A stretch of 64,000 bases of DNA from an uncultured Ruminiclostridium sp. GTDB lineage: Bacteria; Bacillota; Clostridia; Oscillospirales; Ruminococcaceae. A program made the translations under genes and the position numbers. Under the pieces are notes generated by a model. The model had not been told where the DNA came from. It worked only from the letters and a program-made list of their open reading frames with translations, and ran no database searches. Location: NCBI GenBank assembly GCA_934490165.1, contig CAKSTB010000004.1:87897-151896 (forward strand), written 5' to 3'. Positions 7,991-16,891 of the stretch are shown here, in pieces (position 1 is the stretch's first letter; each line of letters opens with the position of its first letter).

Positions 7991-9685
7991 TCAGTCGTCA
8001 ATTTCTATCTCAAGGATAGGCTCGGTTATGGATTTTCCCGCGGGCACCATAGGAAGAACATTTATATCCTTGTCTATTCTCGCTTCAATAAGCACAGGAG
8101 CTGTCTTTGAAACCTCAAGAGCCTCGCGCAGTACTTCCTCGCACTTGTCCTCGCTGTCGATAACGAATGACTTTATGCCGAACGCCTCGCCGAGCTTCAT
8201 ATAATCTGTCGGACGGTCGAGCGTTGTCTGTGAAAATCTCTTTCCGTAGAACAATCTCTGCCACTGACGTACCATACCGAGAACATTGTTGTTGACGACA
8301 AGCTCAACAACAGGAATATTATGCTTTGATAATGTTACAAGCTCGTTTAAGTTCATATGGAAACTGCCGTCACCCGCAATATTTACGACCGTCTTGTCGG
8401 GGTTACCGCACTTTGCGCCTATAGCCGCGCCGAGTCCGTATCCCATAGTACCAAGACCGCCGCTGGTGATAAGCTGATGAGGGTGCTTATATGCATAATA
8501 CTGAGCCGCCCACATCTGCGACTGACCTACCTCGGTCGCAATAAGCGCTTCGCCGCCGGTCAGCCTGTCAAGTGTTTCTATAAGGTGCTGAGGTGTAAGT
8601 GTAAGCTCGTCTGTGCCTTTCTGTTTGCACTCGTACTGCTTCTCCCACGCCTTTATCTTACCGAGCCATTCGGTGTGCGACTGCTGAGGGATAAGCTTTA
8701 TCAGTTTTTTCATAACGTCTGTGCTGTCGCCGATCACCTGATGATATACCTTGATATTCTTGTTGATCTCAGCCGGGTCAATATCTATATGTAGCACCTT
8801 TGCATCGGGCGCGAAAGTCTGAGGATTGCCTATTACTCTGTCGGAAAACCTTGTGCCGATACCGATGAACAGGTCGCAGTTCTTTATTGCCTCTGCTGCT
8901 GTCTTTGTTCCGTGCATACCGAGCATACCCATATATCTGCTGTCGGTTTCGTCAAAGCTGCCCTGACCCATAAGCGAAGATGATACCGGCGCGTCGATAA
9001 GCTCTGCAAAAGCCTTTAATGTCTTTGCTCCGTCATCGCCGTAGATACCGCCGCCTGTATAGAGGAACGGACGCTCGGCACTCTTTATCAGCTCTGCCGC
9101 CTTTGCTATGCAGTCATCCTGGTGCATAGTAACGTTTACCGTATAGGGCTTCAAGGGCTTGTTTACAAACTCAGCCTTCTGAGCTGTTATATCCTTCGGC
9201 ACATCGACAAGTACAGGACCTTTTCTGCCGCTTCCTGCTATGTAGAACGCTTCACGCAGTGTGTCGGCGAGCTTGTTTACGTCCTTTACAATGAAGTTAT
9301 GCTTTGTTATCGGCATCGTGATGCCTGTTATATCAACCTCCTGGAAGCTGTCAAGTCCGAGCAGAGAACAGGCAACGTTACCTGTGATAGCTACCATAGG
9401 CACGCTGTCCATATAAGCTGTCGCGATACCCGTTACAAGGTTTGTCGCGCCCGGACCCGATGTTGCTATAACAACACCTGTCTTGCCTGTCGAACGTGCA
9501 TAGCCGTCAGCCGCGTGGCTCGCGCCCTGCTCGTGTGCTGTCAGAACGTGATGTATCTTGTCGCTGTAATTGTATAGGCTGTCATAGATATTCAGAACTG
9601 CGCCGCCCGGATAGCCGAAAACGGTGTCAACGCCCTGTTCTATCAGACATTCGCAGATTATATCTGCACCGGTCAGATTTCTCAT
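7991..9685 (-). CDS. ilvB: Acetolactate synthase catalytic subunit
   Basis: 564 residues from the start chosen here. A ThDP- and FAD-dependent enzyme that makes acetolactate or acetohydroxybutyrate, the first common step of valine, leucine and isoleucine synthesis. Motifs: VFGYPGGAVLNIYD, catalytic Glu in HEQGASHAADGYAR, ATSGPGATNLVTGIATAYMDS, and the ThDP/Mg site GDGSFHMNLNELVTLSKHNIPVVELVVNNN. An upstream in-frame ATG at 9694 directly abuts the AAAGGA ribosome binding site, whereas the ATG at 9685 is 9 bases away, so 9685 is preferred. First gene of the operon, under the promoter at 9753-9781; the leader is short (about 60 bases) and shows no T-box or attenuator. Confidence 0.97.
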   Translation of the reverse strand: MRNLTGADIICECLIEQGVDTVFGYPGGAVLNIYDSLYNYSDKIHHVLTAHEQGASHAADGYARSTGKTGVVIATSGPGATNLVTGIATAYMDSVPMVAITGNVACSLLGLDSFQEVDITGITMPITKHNFIVKDVNKLADTLREAFYIAGSGRKGPVLVDVPKDITAQKAEFVNKPLKPYTVNVTMHQDDCIAKAAELIKSAERPFLYTGGGIYGDDGAKTLKAFAELIDAPVSSSLMGQGSFDETDSRYMGMLGMHGTKTAAEAIKNCDLFIGIGTRFSDRVIGNPQTFAPDAKVLHIDIDPAEINKNIKVYHQVIGDSTDVMKKLIKLIPQQSHTEWLGKIKAWEKQYECKQKGTDELTLTPQHLIETLDRLTGGEALIATEVGQSQMWAAQYYAYKHPHQLITSGGLGTMGYGLGAAIGAKCGNPDKTVVNIAGDGSFHMNLNELVTLSKHNIPVVELVVNNNVLGMVRQWQRLFYGKRFSQTTLDRPTDYMKLGEAFGIKSFVIDSEDKCEEVLREALEVSKTAPVLIEARIDKDINVLPMVPAGKSITEPILEIEIDD

Positions 9686-9752
9686 TTCTTTCATTCCTTT
9701 TTCTTTCTGTTTTGTGTTATTTATAGTCGCGGATAAAAAATCCTATTGTTTT

Positions 9753-9781
9753 ATTTTAACACTATACAGCGTTTTTGTCAA
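9753..9781 (-). promoter_or_regulatory. Sigma-A promoter of the ilv-leu operon
   Basis: Minus strand: TTGACA, 17 bases, TAAAAT. The predicted start of transcription is about 60 bases before the ilvB start codon. Confidence 0.8.
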
Positions 9782-9805
9782 TGGAGAAACCGCATTATAA
9801 AACAA

Positions 9806-9833
9806 GAAAAGGACACCATAAGGTATCCTTTTC
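9806..9833 (-). terminator. Terminator of the sortase/SpoIID operon
   Basis: Minus strand: GAAAAGGATACC, loop TTAT, GGTGTCCTTTTC with one mismatch, followed by TTGTTTTATAA. It starts about 10 bases after the SpoIID-domain stop codon. Confidence 0.75.
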
Positions 9834-9842
9834 GAAATATTC

Positions 9843-11219
9843 TCAATATATCTCCACACCTGTAAAATAATGCTGTAAGATCTGCTTATAGCTATAGCCG
9901 TTTTCAGCAAGTGCCTTTGCGCCGTACTGCGACATACCTACACCGTGACCGTGACCGTAGGTCGTGAAAATAAACTTGTCACTGCTCTCGTCATATGTAA
10001 GCTCAAAAGCCGCACTCTTAAGCGAATATCCGAGCACTGTTTCCCTTATCACTCTGCCGTCTATCGTCCTGCCGTCAGCTTTTGTCATACCTCCGACAGA
10101 TATCGATGTTACCCAGCCGTGCTCTCTGTTGTCAAGCGTTGAGTTTATCTTGAACCACGTTGACGGATCGCCCGTAAGCGCAATGCCGAGCGTTTCCTGC
10201 ACCGCATTCTTCATATAGTCCGAAGAATAGCTATCCGTGCTTCCCCAGTTGGGGTCTGTCGTCTTGTCAAGCGGACAATCAACGCTCACGAGATACGGAT
10301 AGTAAACATTCCATACATTCTCTGCACTGTTTGTATATCCGCAGGACGATGCGTAGAATACGCTCTGTATCATCTCGCCGTTGTAGTAGATCGCTTCACC
10401 GAGCACCTCGTCAACAAGCGTATAAATTCTGTCATAGATATCGGTCTTGAGCGAAACGGTGGGACGCAGTCCCATTTCATTTTGCTTTTTGATATATGTA
10501 TATTCCGCTACCGCCTGAGCTTTTACAGCCTCATCGGGAAATTCGTTCCATATCTCACCGACTACCGCTCCTGCTATTATATCTCTTGCGCTTCCTGTTT
10601 TATATGTTCCGGTTACCTGATCATATACCGTGAACTGCTCCTCGTTACTGTTATCAGGCGCCGGTTCTTCGGCGGCTGTGGTTTCAGGAGCGGGAGTTGT
10701 TTCGGGCGCAGCTGTCGTTTCGGGCGCAGGAGTTGTTTCGGCAACTGTGGTCGTTTCAGGCGCGGGAGTTGTTTCCGGCACTGCAGTTGTTTCGGGTACT
10801 GTGGCAACAGGCTGTGTTTCCGGTGCTGTCGCCTCGGTTTCGGGAGCTTCGGTTTCCGGCGCTGGAGTTTCCTCCGCCGGCACAGTAGTTTCCGGTACTA
10901 CGACCGCATTATCGGCGGAAGTTGCCGCAGGTGCGGCTGTGCGTTTTTTGACTGTGGTTGTAGTTCCGGTCGTTGTCGCGGCTGTGGTCTGCGCCTTACG
11001 GTCGCCGAGCGTCGGCTTCTTGTCGTCCTGAAGCTTTATGGTTGTGGTTTCGGGAGCTTTCTGTGTTTGCTCTGACGTTGCTACCTCAGGTATAGATACT
11101 TCGATCTCTCTGTCGTTGTCGGCACTGACGTGTACTACCTGAACTATTCCGAAAAGGTATATGTATATGCAGGCTATGACAAGCGCCAACAGTATCTTAC
11201 CTATAGATGCCTTCTGCAT
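9843..11219 (-). CDS. SpoIID/LytB-domain protein with Pro/Thr/Glu-rich linker
   Basis: 458 residues. An N-terminal membrane anchor (about 5-28, GKILLALVIACIYIYLFGIV) is followed by a 150-residue low-complexity region of PETTAAPETTP-type repeats and then a SpoIID domain (about 205-458): DIIAGAVVGEIWNEFPDEAVKAQAVA, QSVFYASSCGYT, and the terminal GHGHGVGMSQYGA signature. SpoIID proteins are lytic transglycosylases acting on peptidoglycan, in engulfment or vegetative wall remodelling. The ATG at 11219 has GGGAG 8 bases upstream; a GTG three codons earlier is too close to it. It is last in an operon behind four sortases, so a vegetative cell-wall role near sortase substrates is plausible, and the long wall-spanning linker fits this. 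It is longer than sporulation SpoIID (about 340). Confidence 0.9.
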   Translation of the reverse strand: MQKASIGKILLALVIACIYIYLFGIVQVVHVSADNDREIEVSIPEVATSEQTQKAPETTTIKLQDDKKPTLGDRKAQTTAATTTGTTTTVKKRTAAPAATSADNAVVVPETTVPAEETPAPETEAPETEATAPETQPVATVPETTAVPETTPAPETTTVAETTPAPETTAAPETTPAPETTAAEEPAPDNSNEEQFTVYDQVTGTYKTGSARDIIAGAVVGEIWNEFPDEAVKAQAVAEYTYIKKQNEMGLRPTVSLKTDIYDRIYTLVDEVLGEAIYYNGEMIQSVFYASSCGYTNSAENVWNVYYPYLVSVDCPLDKTTDPNWGSTDSYSSDYMKNAVQETLGIALTGDPSTWFKINSTLDNREHGWVTSISVGGMTKADGRTIDGRVIRETVLGYSLKSAAFELTYDESSDKFIFTTYGHGHGVGMSQYGAKALAENGYSYKQILQHYFTGVEIY

Positions 11220-11248
11220 TTGTACCACTCCCTTGCTTTAAATCATTA

Positions 11249-12391
11249 TTATTCGGTGCTCTGCGCATCCGTGTTATTATCTGTATCTGTATCACTGTCG
11301 TCCGTGATAAATGAGCTGTCCTTCTTGAAGCCCTCAATCCACGCGGGATCCCAGTATCTTCCGCTCCATTCTGTGCCGTAGTAGTAAAGCTCTCTCATCG
11401 TCTTGCACAGCTTGGGGTCGGGGTTGCGCTTAAAGCTTGCTATCTCGTCCGCCGTAAACTCGTCCGATTCGCCGTCGCGCACCTTTCTTGCAACAATTAC
11501 TATACGCATATCATAAAGACCTACCTCAAACTCGCAGGTCGACAGCGTGAGGAACTTATCGCCGTACTTCATATCAACGCCTGTGAAAAATTCGCTTCTG
11601 TCAAGGCATTCCGATGTGAAATAGTTGAACTCGTCCCTGTTTGCAAAATTAAGAAGTGCGGGATAGTTGAACACCTCGCCGTATTCTTCTCTTGTATTGA
11701 GCAGCATTACCGAGAATATCTTGTACTTTGCCTTTTCATACAGTGTGTTGAACTCGATAACAGGGTGTGCCTTTAAAAATTCAAGGCTCTTGTCAAGGTC
11801 AACTCTTCTGTACTCGGTTATCTCGGCAAAGAAGTTTTCTGTACGCAGATTATGACCGTACAGTATCGTATTGGCAGACATTTCACCGGTGTTCTTGAAC
11901 TCGTTTTCATAATCGGCAAATATAGTGCCGTTCTTGCTGTAATTTCCGTAGAAGTCGGTTTCAAGATAATGGGTGTTGTCCGTACCCTGTACTACAGGAT
12001 AGTTGACATTTATGCCGTTTATGCTCAGCCAGCCGACAAAGTCACTGTTTATCGCGTAAAATGCCGCATATTCGGTGTTTATGGCTTTTTCGGGGAGCTT
12101 TTCTATCTCCTCGGCTGTGGGCTCGTGCTCGCCGAGCTGTAGTATACTGCTCTGATAATCCGCGCTTTCACGCTTGGGCTTAAAAAGATATGTATCTATT
12201 ATTATCAGTACCGCCACGCACAGCGCAACGATCGATACCAGGAACACTATCTTTCTTATTACCTCGCCTGCACTGTCGCCCTTCCACGGTATAAGTCCCT
12301 TGAATATTGCGGCAAAAGCGTTTTCTTTTTTCTTTTTCTTCTTTTTTTTGCTCTTGTTTGATGACACTATGACAGATTTATAATCAGGCAT
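11249..12391 (-). CDS. Class B sortase, fourth of four
   Basis: 380 residues (typical class B: 230-250). The cytoplasmic N-terminus has a poly-lysine run (KSKKKKKKKKE), then GLIPWKGDSAGEVIRKIVF and a transmembrane helix (about 50-70). The catalytic domain has His about 176 (LYGHNL), Cys about 286 (TLSTCEF) and Arg shortly after (IVIVARKVR). The class B insert between His and Cys is present (YEKAKYKIFSVMLLNTREEYGEVF). A 60-residue C-terminal extension contains ARY-type WDPAWIEGF and an acidic end. The enzyme cleaves a sorting signal and attaches proteins to the wall or builds pili. No LPxTG- or NPxTN-type substrate gene is in the window. Confidence 0.93.
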   Translation of the reverse strand: MPDYKSVIVSSNKSKKKKKKKKENAFAAIFKGLIPWKGDSAGEVIRKIVFLVSIVALCVAVLIIIDTYLFKPKRESADYQSSILQLGEHEPTAEEIEKLPEKAINTEYAAFYAINSDFVGWLSINGINVNYPVVQGTDNTHYLETDFYGNYSKNGTIFADYENEFKNTGEMSANTILYGHNLRTENFFAEITEYRRVDLDKSLEFLKAHPVIEFNTLYEKAKYKIFSVMLLNTREEYGEVFNYPALLNFANRDEFNYFTSECLDRSEFFTGVDMKYGDKFLTLSTCEFEVGLYDMRIVIVARKVRDGESDEFTADEIASFKRNPDPKLCKTMRELYYYGTEWSGRYWDPAWIEGFKKDSSFITDDSDTDTDNNTDAQSTE

Positions 12392-12425
12392 TGAGTTACC
12401 TTCCTTTGATTTTGTATTGCTTACA

Positions 12426-13472
12426 TCAACTGCTCTTCTTAGCCTTATAGCCCCTCAGCAGTGCGGGATCCCAATTACGGCCGCCCCACGAACCGCCGTA
12501 TACGCTGTACCAATAATCGTAATAAAGCGGGTCGGGATTTATCACCGTTTTTGAAACGTCAACGGTCGGATCTTCGCCCTCTCTGACCCTTCTCGCGAAG
12601 AGAACATATCTTATGTTCTTGCTTTTTCCGAAAGGGAAATCGCAGGTCGAGAGCGCTATTATCTCATCGCCGTATTTGAGATCCACCTGCGGCGTAAAGA
12701 TAAAACTGCGGTCGAGCACCTGAGCGTAATAGTCGATAAATTCCTGTTTATTCTTAAAATCGTATGTAGCGGTGTAATAGAAGACCTCGCCGTCCTCTTC
12801 TTCGACATTTACCTGCATCATGGCAAATATCTTGTACAGACCCTTTTCGTATATGGTGTCAAACTGTATCACAGGGTGATTGTCATACATCTCCCTGCCA
12901 TAATACAGAACGTCAAACTTGTTTACATCGCGGAAAAACGTTCCGTTTGCCATATTGTGACCGTAAAGGAGAATATTAGCCGAGCGGTAATCGCTTCCTA
13001 TATGCGCACAATATTCGGCAGTCACGCTTCCGGAGTAGCTGTACTCCTTGTTGAAGTCGTGCTTCAGATAGTACATATTCTTTTCGTAAACTACGCCGTA
13101 ATCGATCGGCTTTGTAGGGTCAAAACCCTTGCTCTGCATTACGGGATAGTCAACATTTGTGCCCTCGATCTTAATCCAACCCACCATATCGTGGTTTTGC
13201 TCATACAGTTCCCTGTACTCGGGCAATATGCCGCTCTTTTTCTTTTCGGCCACGGCAGGCTCGGCAGGTATATCCACGCTGAGCGGACAGGTATAATCTA
13301 TCATATTCGGAGGAAGCGGCGCTTCTGTAAGCTTCAGTATCAGCATTATGCCGACTGCTATAAGCCATACCGCACAAGCACCGAGTGCAAACCATATTAT
13401 TCCGCCTCTTATCACAGGCTGTTTTGCCGCTTGTGCCGCAGCGGAAAGATTTTCATTCTGTTCCTCTTGCAA
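12426..13472 (-). CDS. Class B sortase, third of four
   Basis: 348 residues. Single N-terminal membrane segment (about 23-46, GGIIWFALGACAVWLIAVGIM), and unlike its three neighbours no IPWKGD motif. Catalytic His about 172 (LYGHNMANGTFF), Cys about 277 (ALSTCDFPFG) and Arg in RYVLFARRVREGED. The class B segment YEKGLYKIFAMMQVNVEEEDGEVFYY and the C-terminal extension (YWYSVYGGSWGGRNWDPALLRGYKAKKSS) are present. It lies 41 bases after the preceding sortase and 34 bases before the next, in one operon. It is the most divergent of the four, so it may differ in substrate. Confidence 0.93.
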   Translation of the reverse strand: MQEEQNENLSAAAQAAKQPVIRGGIIWFALGACAVWLIAVGIMLILKLTEAPLPPNMIDYTCPLSVDIPAEPAVAEKKKSGILPEYRELYEQNHDMVGWIKIEGTNVDYPVMQSKGFDPTKPIDYGVVYEKNMYYLKHDFNKEYSYSGSVTAEYCAHIGSDYRSANILLYGHNMANGTFFRDVNKFDVLYYGREMYDNHPVIQFDTIYEKGLYKIFAMMQVNVEEEDGEVFYYTATYDFKNKQEFIDYYAQVLDRSFIFTPQVDLKYGDEIIALSTCDFPFGKSKNIRYVLFARRVREGEDPTVDVSKTVINPDPLYYDYWYSVYGGSWGGRNWDPALLRGYKAKKSS

Positions 13473-13513
13473 TGCCGCACCGCCTTTCGTTTATGATTTC
13501 CTATTCAGACATA

Positions 13514-14662
13514 TCAATAATAATTGTAGTTATCATCGTTGTTATAGTCGTATACGCCGTCCGTGTCGTTTATATCGTCGATAAATGTATAGCCGTCCCT
13601 CTGTGCGTCCTCGGCTGTATAACTGAGCAGCTTTCTTCTGTCCCAGTTGCTCTGCGACCAGTCATAGCCGCCGCCGATGTTGTCATATACCCACTGCCAG
13701 CGCTTGACATATGTGTTTACCGTCGCCTTGTCGACATCAACATAAGTGCTCTCACCCGGACGTACCTTTCTCGCAAATATCGCAAGACGTACATTGTCCA
13801 TATCGGAGCGGAACGGCCAGTAGCAGGTAGATAATGTAAGAATATCGTCGCCGTATTCTATATCAACATCTGTGAAGATATCGCTTCTGTCCATTATGTC
13901 AATTACAAAGCTGTTGAAGTCCTCGCGCGAGGTAAAATCGTGCTTGTTGTTGTACGCCGAGTATACCTCACCGTATTCCTCATAGATATTGTACAGACCT
14001 ATAGCAAATATCTTCCACTCTGCCTCTTCATAAATAGTGTTGAAAGTTATAGTCGGGTGATCCTTGTAGAACTGCATAGACGGTGCGTCGTAGCTGTCAT
14101 AAAGCGTTCTCCAGTACTCGCTCAGGCACGCGAAGAATGTACCTACAGCCATATTGTGACCGTACAGCACAAGGTTTCCCGAGTTTCCGTCAGGAGAAAC
14201 CACACAGTTGCAGTCCATCATTACCGAACCGCTCTTGCTGACCTCACGGTAAAAGTCGTGTGTCAGATAATAGTCATTATCCGAGCCCTTTACAACAGGG
14301 TAATCAATAGCCGTACCCTCAATTCTGAGATATCCCACCGTATCGGGGTTTATCTCAAGAAGCTTCTTGAACGACGGCAGTACTTCCTTACTGCTGCCGT
14401 TAGTGCCTCCGTCGGGAATATATATATTCGATATACCCCAGCTTCTCCACTGGTCGCGGAACATCAGGAATATATCCGAAACAAGCGGTACTGCCGTAGC
14501 AAGAAATACTATAAGTGCAACCATAAACACTATTTTTCTTATTACTACACCGACACTGTCACCTTTCCACGGGATAATGCCCATTACACGCCTTTTCCAG
14601 AATCCCGGCTTTTTTGTAGCCACGCCGTTGCGGCGCGGATACTTCTCCATATATGTTGTCAT
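13514..14662 (-). CDS. Class B sortase, second of four
   Basis: 382 residues. N-terminus with IIPWKGDSVGVVIRKIVFMV leading into a transmembrane helix (about 40-62). Catalytic His in LYGHNMAVGTFFACL, Cys about 280 (TLSTCYWPF), Arg in RLAIFARKVRPGES. The C-terminal extension (VDVDKATVNTYVKRWQWV, WDRRKLLSYTAEDAQRDG) is almost the same as in the adjacent sortase at 14689, showing a recent tandem duplication; both C-termini end in acidic, Asp-rich tails (here DYNNDDNYNYY). Start 26 bases after the upstream stop; the ATG at 14662 (MTTYMEKYPRR) has an in-frame alternative four codons later. Confidence 0.93.
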   Translation of the reverse strand: MTTYMEKYPRRNGVATKKPGFWKRRVMGIIPWKGDSVGVVIRKIVFMVALIVFLATAVPLVSDIFLMFRDQWRSWGISNIYIPDGGTNGSSKEVLPSFKKLLEINPDTVGYLRIEGTAIDYPVVKGSDNDYYLTHDFYREVSKSGSVMMDCNCVVSPDGNSGNLVLYGHNMAVGTFFACLSEYWRTLYDSYDAPSMQFYKDHPTITFNTIYEEAEWKIFAIGLYNIYEEYGEVYSAYNNKHDFTSREDFNSFVIDIMDRSDIFTDVDIEYGDDILTLSTCYWPFRSDMDNVRLAIFARKVRPGESTYVDVDKATVNTYVKRWQWVYDNIGGGYDWSQSNWDRRKLLSYTAEDAQRDGYTFIDDINDTDGVYDYNNDDNYNYY

Positions 14663-14688
14663 TATTGCTCCTTAGTTTTGCCACACAC

Positions 14689-16107
14689 TCAGTCGGTCGT
14701 GCTGTCCGGGAATGTGTATCCGTCACGCTTTGCGTCTTCGGCTGTATAGCTGAGCAGCTTTCTTCTGTCCCATGTGCTCATGAACCAGTCATAACCGCCG
14801 CTTACCTTGTCGTATACCCACTGCCAACGCTTTACATAGGTATTTACCACTGCCTTGCTGACATCAACGTCCCTGCTTTCGCCCTCGCGTATTTTTCTTG
14901 CGAATATTGCAAGTCTTACTGTCTTTTCACTGCCCTCATACGGCCAGCAGCAGGTTGAAAGCGTCAGTATATCGTCACCGTACTTTATATCAACATCGGT
15001 GAATATATCGCTTCTGTCCATTATGTTTATGATAAAATCGTTGAAATCATCCTCCGAGGTGAAGTCGTATTTCATATTATAGCCATATACCTCGCCCCTT
15101 GACTCATCAACATTGTATATACCGAAGCCAAATATCTTCCATTCGGCCTGCTCATACAGCGTATCGAACCTGATGATCGGGTGCTCCTTATAGAAAGACT
15201 TACTCGGCTCGTCATATGAATCATACATAGTGCGCCAGTATTCGTTAAGCGGAGCGAAGAATGTGCCTACCGCCATATTGTGACCGTAGAGTATTAAATT
15301 TCCCGAATGACCCTGAGGAGTTACCTTGTCGTGGTAATCCATCATAACAGTGCCGCTCTTGCTCTCATTCTTGTAGAAGTCATGAGTAAGATAAAAATCA
15401 TTATCCGATCCCTTTACAACAGGGTAATCGACAAGCGTGCCGTCTATCCTGATATATCCGACCGTGTCCGGATTTATCTCAAGCAGCTTCTTGAATGACG
15501 GAAGAACGTCCATGTTGTTCTCAGGCACATCGGTGTCGTCAAGCTGATACATCTGCGATATACGATTGCTTGTCTGCTGGTCATTAAACATCGAAATAAC
15601 ATCAATAAGTAAAGGTATCGCCGTAGCAAGGAACACAATAAGCGCAACTATAAATATGATTTTTCTTATTATAAGTCCTGCGTTATCGCCTTTCCACGGA
15701 ATTACACTCTTTGCCATACGATAGAAAATGTTGCGCTTCTTTTCGGGCACTTCGGCTTCGCCGTCACCCTCTGAATTTTCTGCTCCGTCTGCATCTTCTG
15801 CTTCTTCTGTAGCTTCCGCGCCATCTTCCTCATCAGCTTCGTACTCTTCGGCGCTTTCTTCTTCAAAAGCCGCCTGCTCGTCAGATGCTTCGTCTGCACC
15901 CGAAAGCTCATCAGATATGCTTTCATTGTCTTCTGTGCTGTCTTCGTAAGATGCTTTCTGTAACAGAACCTCTTTGTCCGACATATCATTTTCATCTGTG
16001 TTTTCTTCAAGATTCTCGGATATTACCGCTTTTCTGTCTATATCGGCGAGTATTTCGTCTACGGTCTTATTATCCGGATCTTTTCTGATTTCGTTATCGT
16101 TTTCCAT
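14689..16107 (-). CDS. Class B sortase with long acidic cytoplasmic N-terminus, first of four
   Basis: 472 residues, about twice the family norm. Residues 1-130 are Asp/Glu/Ser-rich and predicted disordered and cytoplasmic; they begin with KTVDEILADIDRKA, similar to the start of the unrelated membrane protein at 44424. Then SVIPWKGDNAGLIIRKIIF and one transmembrane helix (about 147-170). Catalytic His in LYGHNMAVGTFFAPL, Cys about 386 (TLSTCCWPYEG, with a second adjacent Cys), Arg in RLAIFARKIREGES. The C-terminal extension matches that of the next sortase. It follows pncC by 25 bases. Confidence 0.93.
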   Translation of the reverse strand: MENDNEIRKDPDNKTVDEILADIDRKAVISENLEENTDENDMSDKEVLLQKASYEDSTEDNESISDELSGADEASDEQAAFEEESAEEYEADEEDGAEATEEAEDADGAENSEGDGEAEVPEKKRNIFYRMAKSVIPWKGDNAGLIIRKIIFIVALIVFLATAIPLLIDVISMFNDQQTSNRISQMYQLDDTDVPENNMDVLPSFKKLLEINPDTVGYIRIDGTLVDYPVVKGSDNDFYLTHDFYKNESKSGTVMMDYHDKVTPQGHSGNLILYGHNMAVGTFFAPLNEYWRTMYDSYDEPSKSFYKEHPIIRFDTLYEQAEWKIFGFGIYNVDESRGEVYGYNMKYDFTSEDDFNDFIINIMDRSDIFTDVDIKYGDDILTLSTCCWPYEGSEKTVRLAIFARKIREGESRDVDVSKAVVNTYVKRWQWVYDKVSGGYDWFMSTWDRRKLLSYTAEDAKRDGYTFPDSTTD

Positions 16108-16132
16108 AACTGTCTCCTTACCTGATCGGTTT

Positions 16133-16681
16133 TTATACCCGATTGTGTTGTTCCTGTCCTGTCTTTATTTCTTCTGCCGCCCACATAAGTGCGGCAAGCA
16201 CTGTGCTTTTTCTGATGTATTCTCTTGCGTTTTCGTCACCGCTGAGCGTAGGGTCGGTATAAACAAGCCTAGCCTGCGTCCTGTCTTTTGTACTTAGTCC
16301 GACATATACCGTACCGACAGGTGTATCTGCCGTACCTCCTGTAGGTCCTGCCACTCCTGTGACTGAAACGCCTATATCACTGTCCGCGGTCTTTCGCACA
16401 CCGTCAGCCATTGCCGATGCGGTTTCGGCACTTACCACGCCGTATTTTTCTATTGTCTGCGGCGATACGCCTATAAACCTTTCTTTCGCGCTTACGGCAT
16501 ATGTGCAGATGCTCATATCCATAACAGACGATGAGCCGCTGACGGAAGTTATCGCGGCGCTTATAAGCCCGCCCGTACAGCTCTCCGCACAGGCAATTTT
16601 CATACCCTTGCCAACTAATAATTGTACTACATTTTCGGCGGTTTTGTCAATAAGCCGCTGAAGCTCTCCGATACGGCTCAT
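16133..16681 (-). CDS. pncC: CinA C-terminal-type nicotinamide-nucleotide amidohydrolase
   Basis: 182 residues, a stand-alone CinA C-terminal domain. Motifs: AESCTGGLISAAITSVSGSS, YAVSAKERFIGVS, GVVSAETASAMADGVR, VGVSVTGVAGPTGG and PVGTVYVGLS. It deamidates nicotinamide mononucleotide to nicotinate mononucleotide in pyridine nucleotide salvage (cytoplasm). The ATG at 16681 has AAGGAG ten bases upstream; an in-frame start eight codons earlier precedes that site. First gene of a six-gene run ending in SpoIID (gaps of 25-41 bases), though no functional link to sortases is known. Confidence 0.93.
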   Translation of the reverse strand: MSRIGELQRLIDKTAENVVQLLVGKGMKIACAESCTGGLISAAITSVSGSSSVMDMSICTYAVSAKERFIGVSPQTIEKYGVVSAETASAMADGVRKTADSDIGVSVTGVAGPTGGTADTPVGTVYVGLSTKDRTQARLVYTDPTLSGDENAREYIRKSTVLAALMWAAEEIKTGQEQHNRV

Positions 16682-16762
16682 AAAGCCACATCTCCTTTTT
16701 ATCAAAGTTTATTCCTGCAACTTTAAGAAAAAGTTTGTTTTTGAGAAAAGCAATCTATTCTC

Positions 16763-16855
16763 AATCCCTAACCCCAAACCCCTTCCCCTCGGGAAGGGGC
16801 TATATTACTGGGGCTACCGCCCCTAGTCCCTGTTGGGGGCTTCGCCCCTCAACCC
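16763..16855 (-). repeat. GC-rich dispersed repeat, copy 2
   Basis: Inverse orientation to copy 1 at 3701-3800: CCCTAACCCCAAACCCC, hairpin CCCCTTCCC-ctc-GGGAAGGGG, hairpins GGGGC-tacc-GCCCC and GGGGGC-ttc-GCCCC. It lies between thiI (downstream side) and pncC (upstream side). Its differences from copy 1 fall in loops and joining bases. Confidence 0.8.
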
Positions 16856-16891
16856 CATTCACTACAACTTTAGAGGCTTTTTGACAACTCA

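Noticed and set aside
9686..9752. Attenuator or T-box in front of the ilv-leu operon
   Set aside because: The leader is about 60 bases long, with no terminator hairpin and no run of Ile/Leu/Val codons.
10482..11075. Open frame on the plus strand opposite the Thr/Pro-rich linker (197 residues, Cys/Arg/Gly-rich)
   Set aside because: It is the reverse of the PETT-type repeats; keratin-like low-complexity translation without a ribosome binding site.
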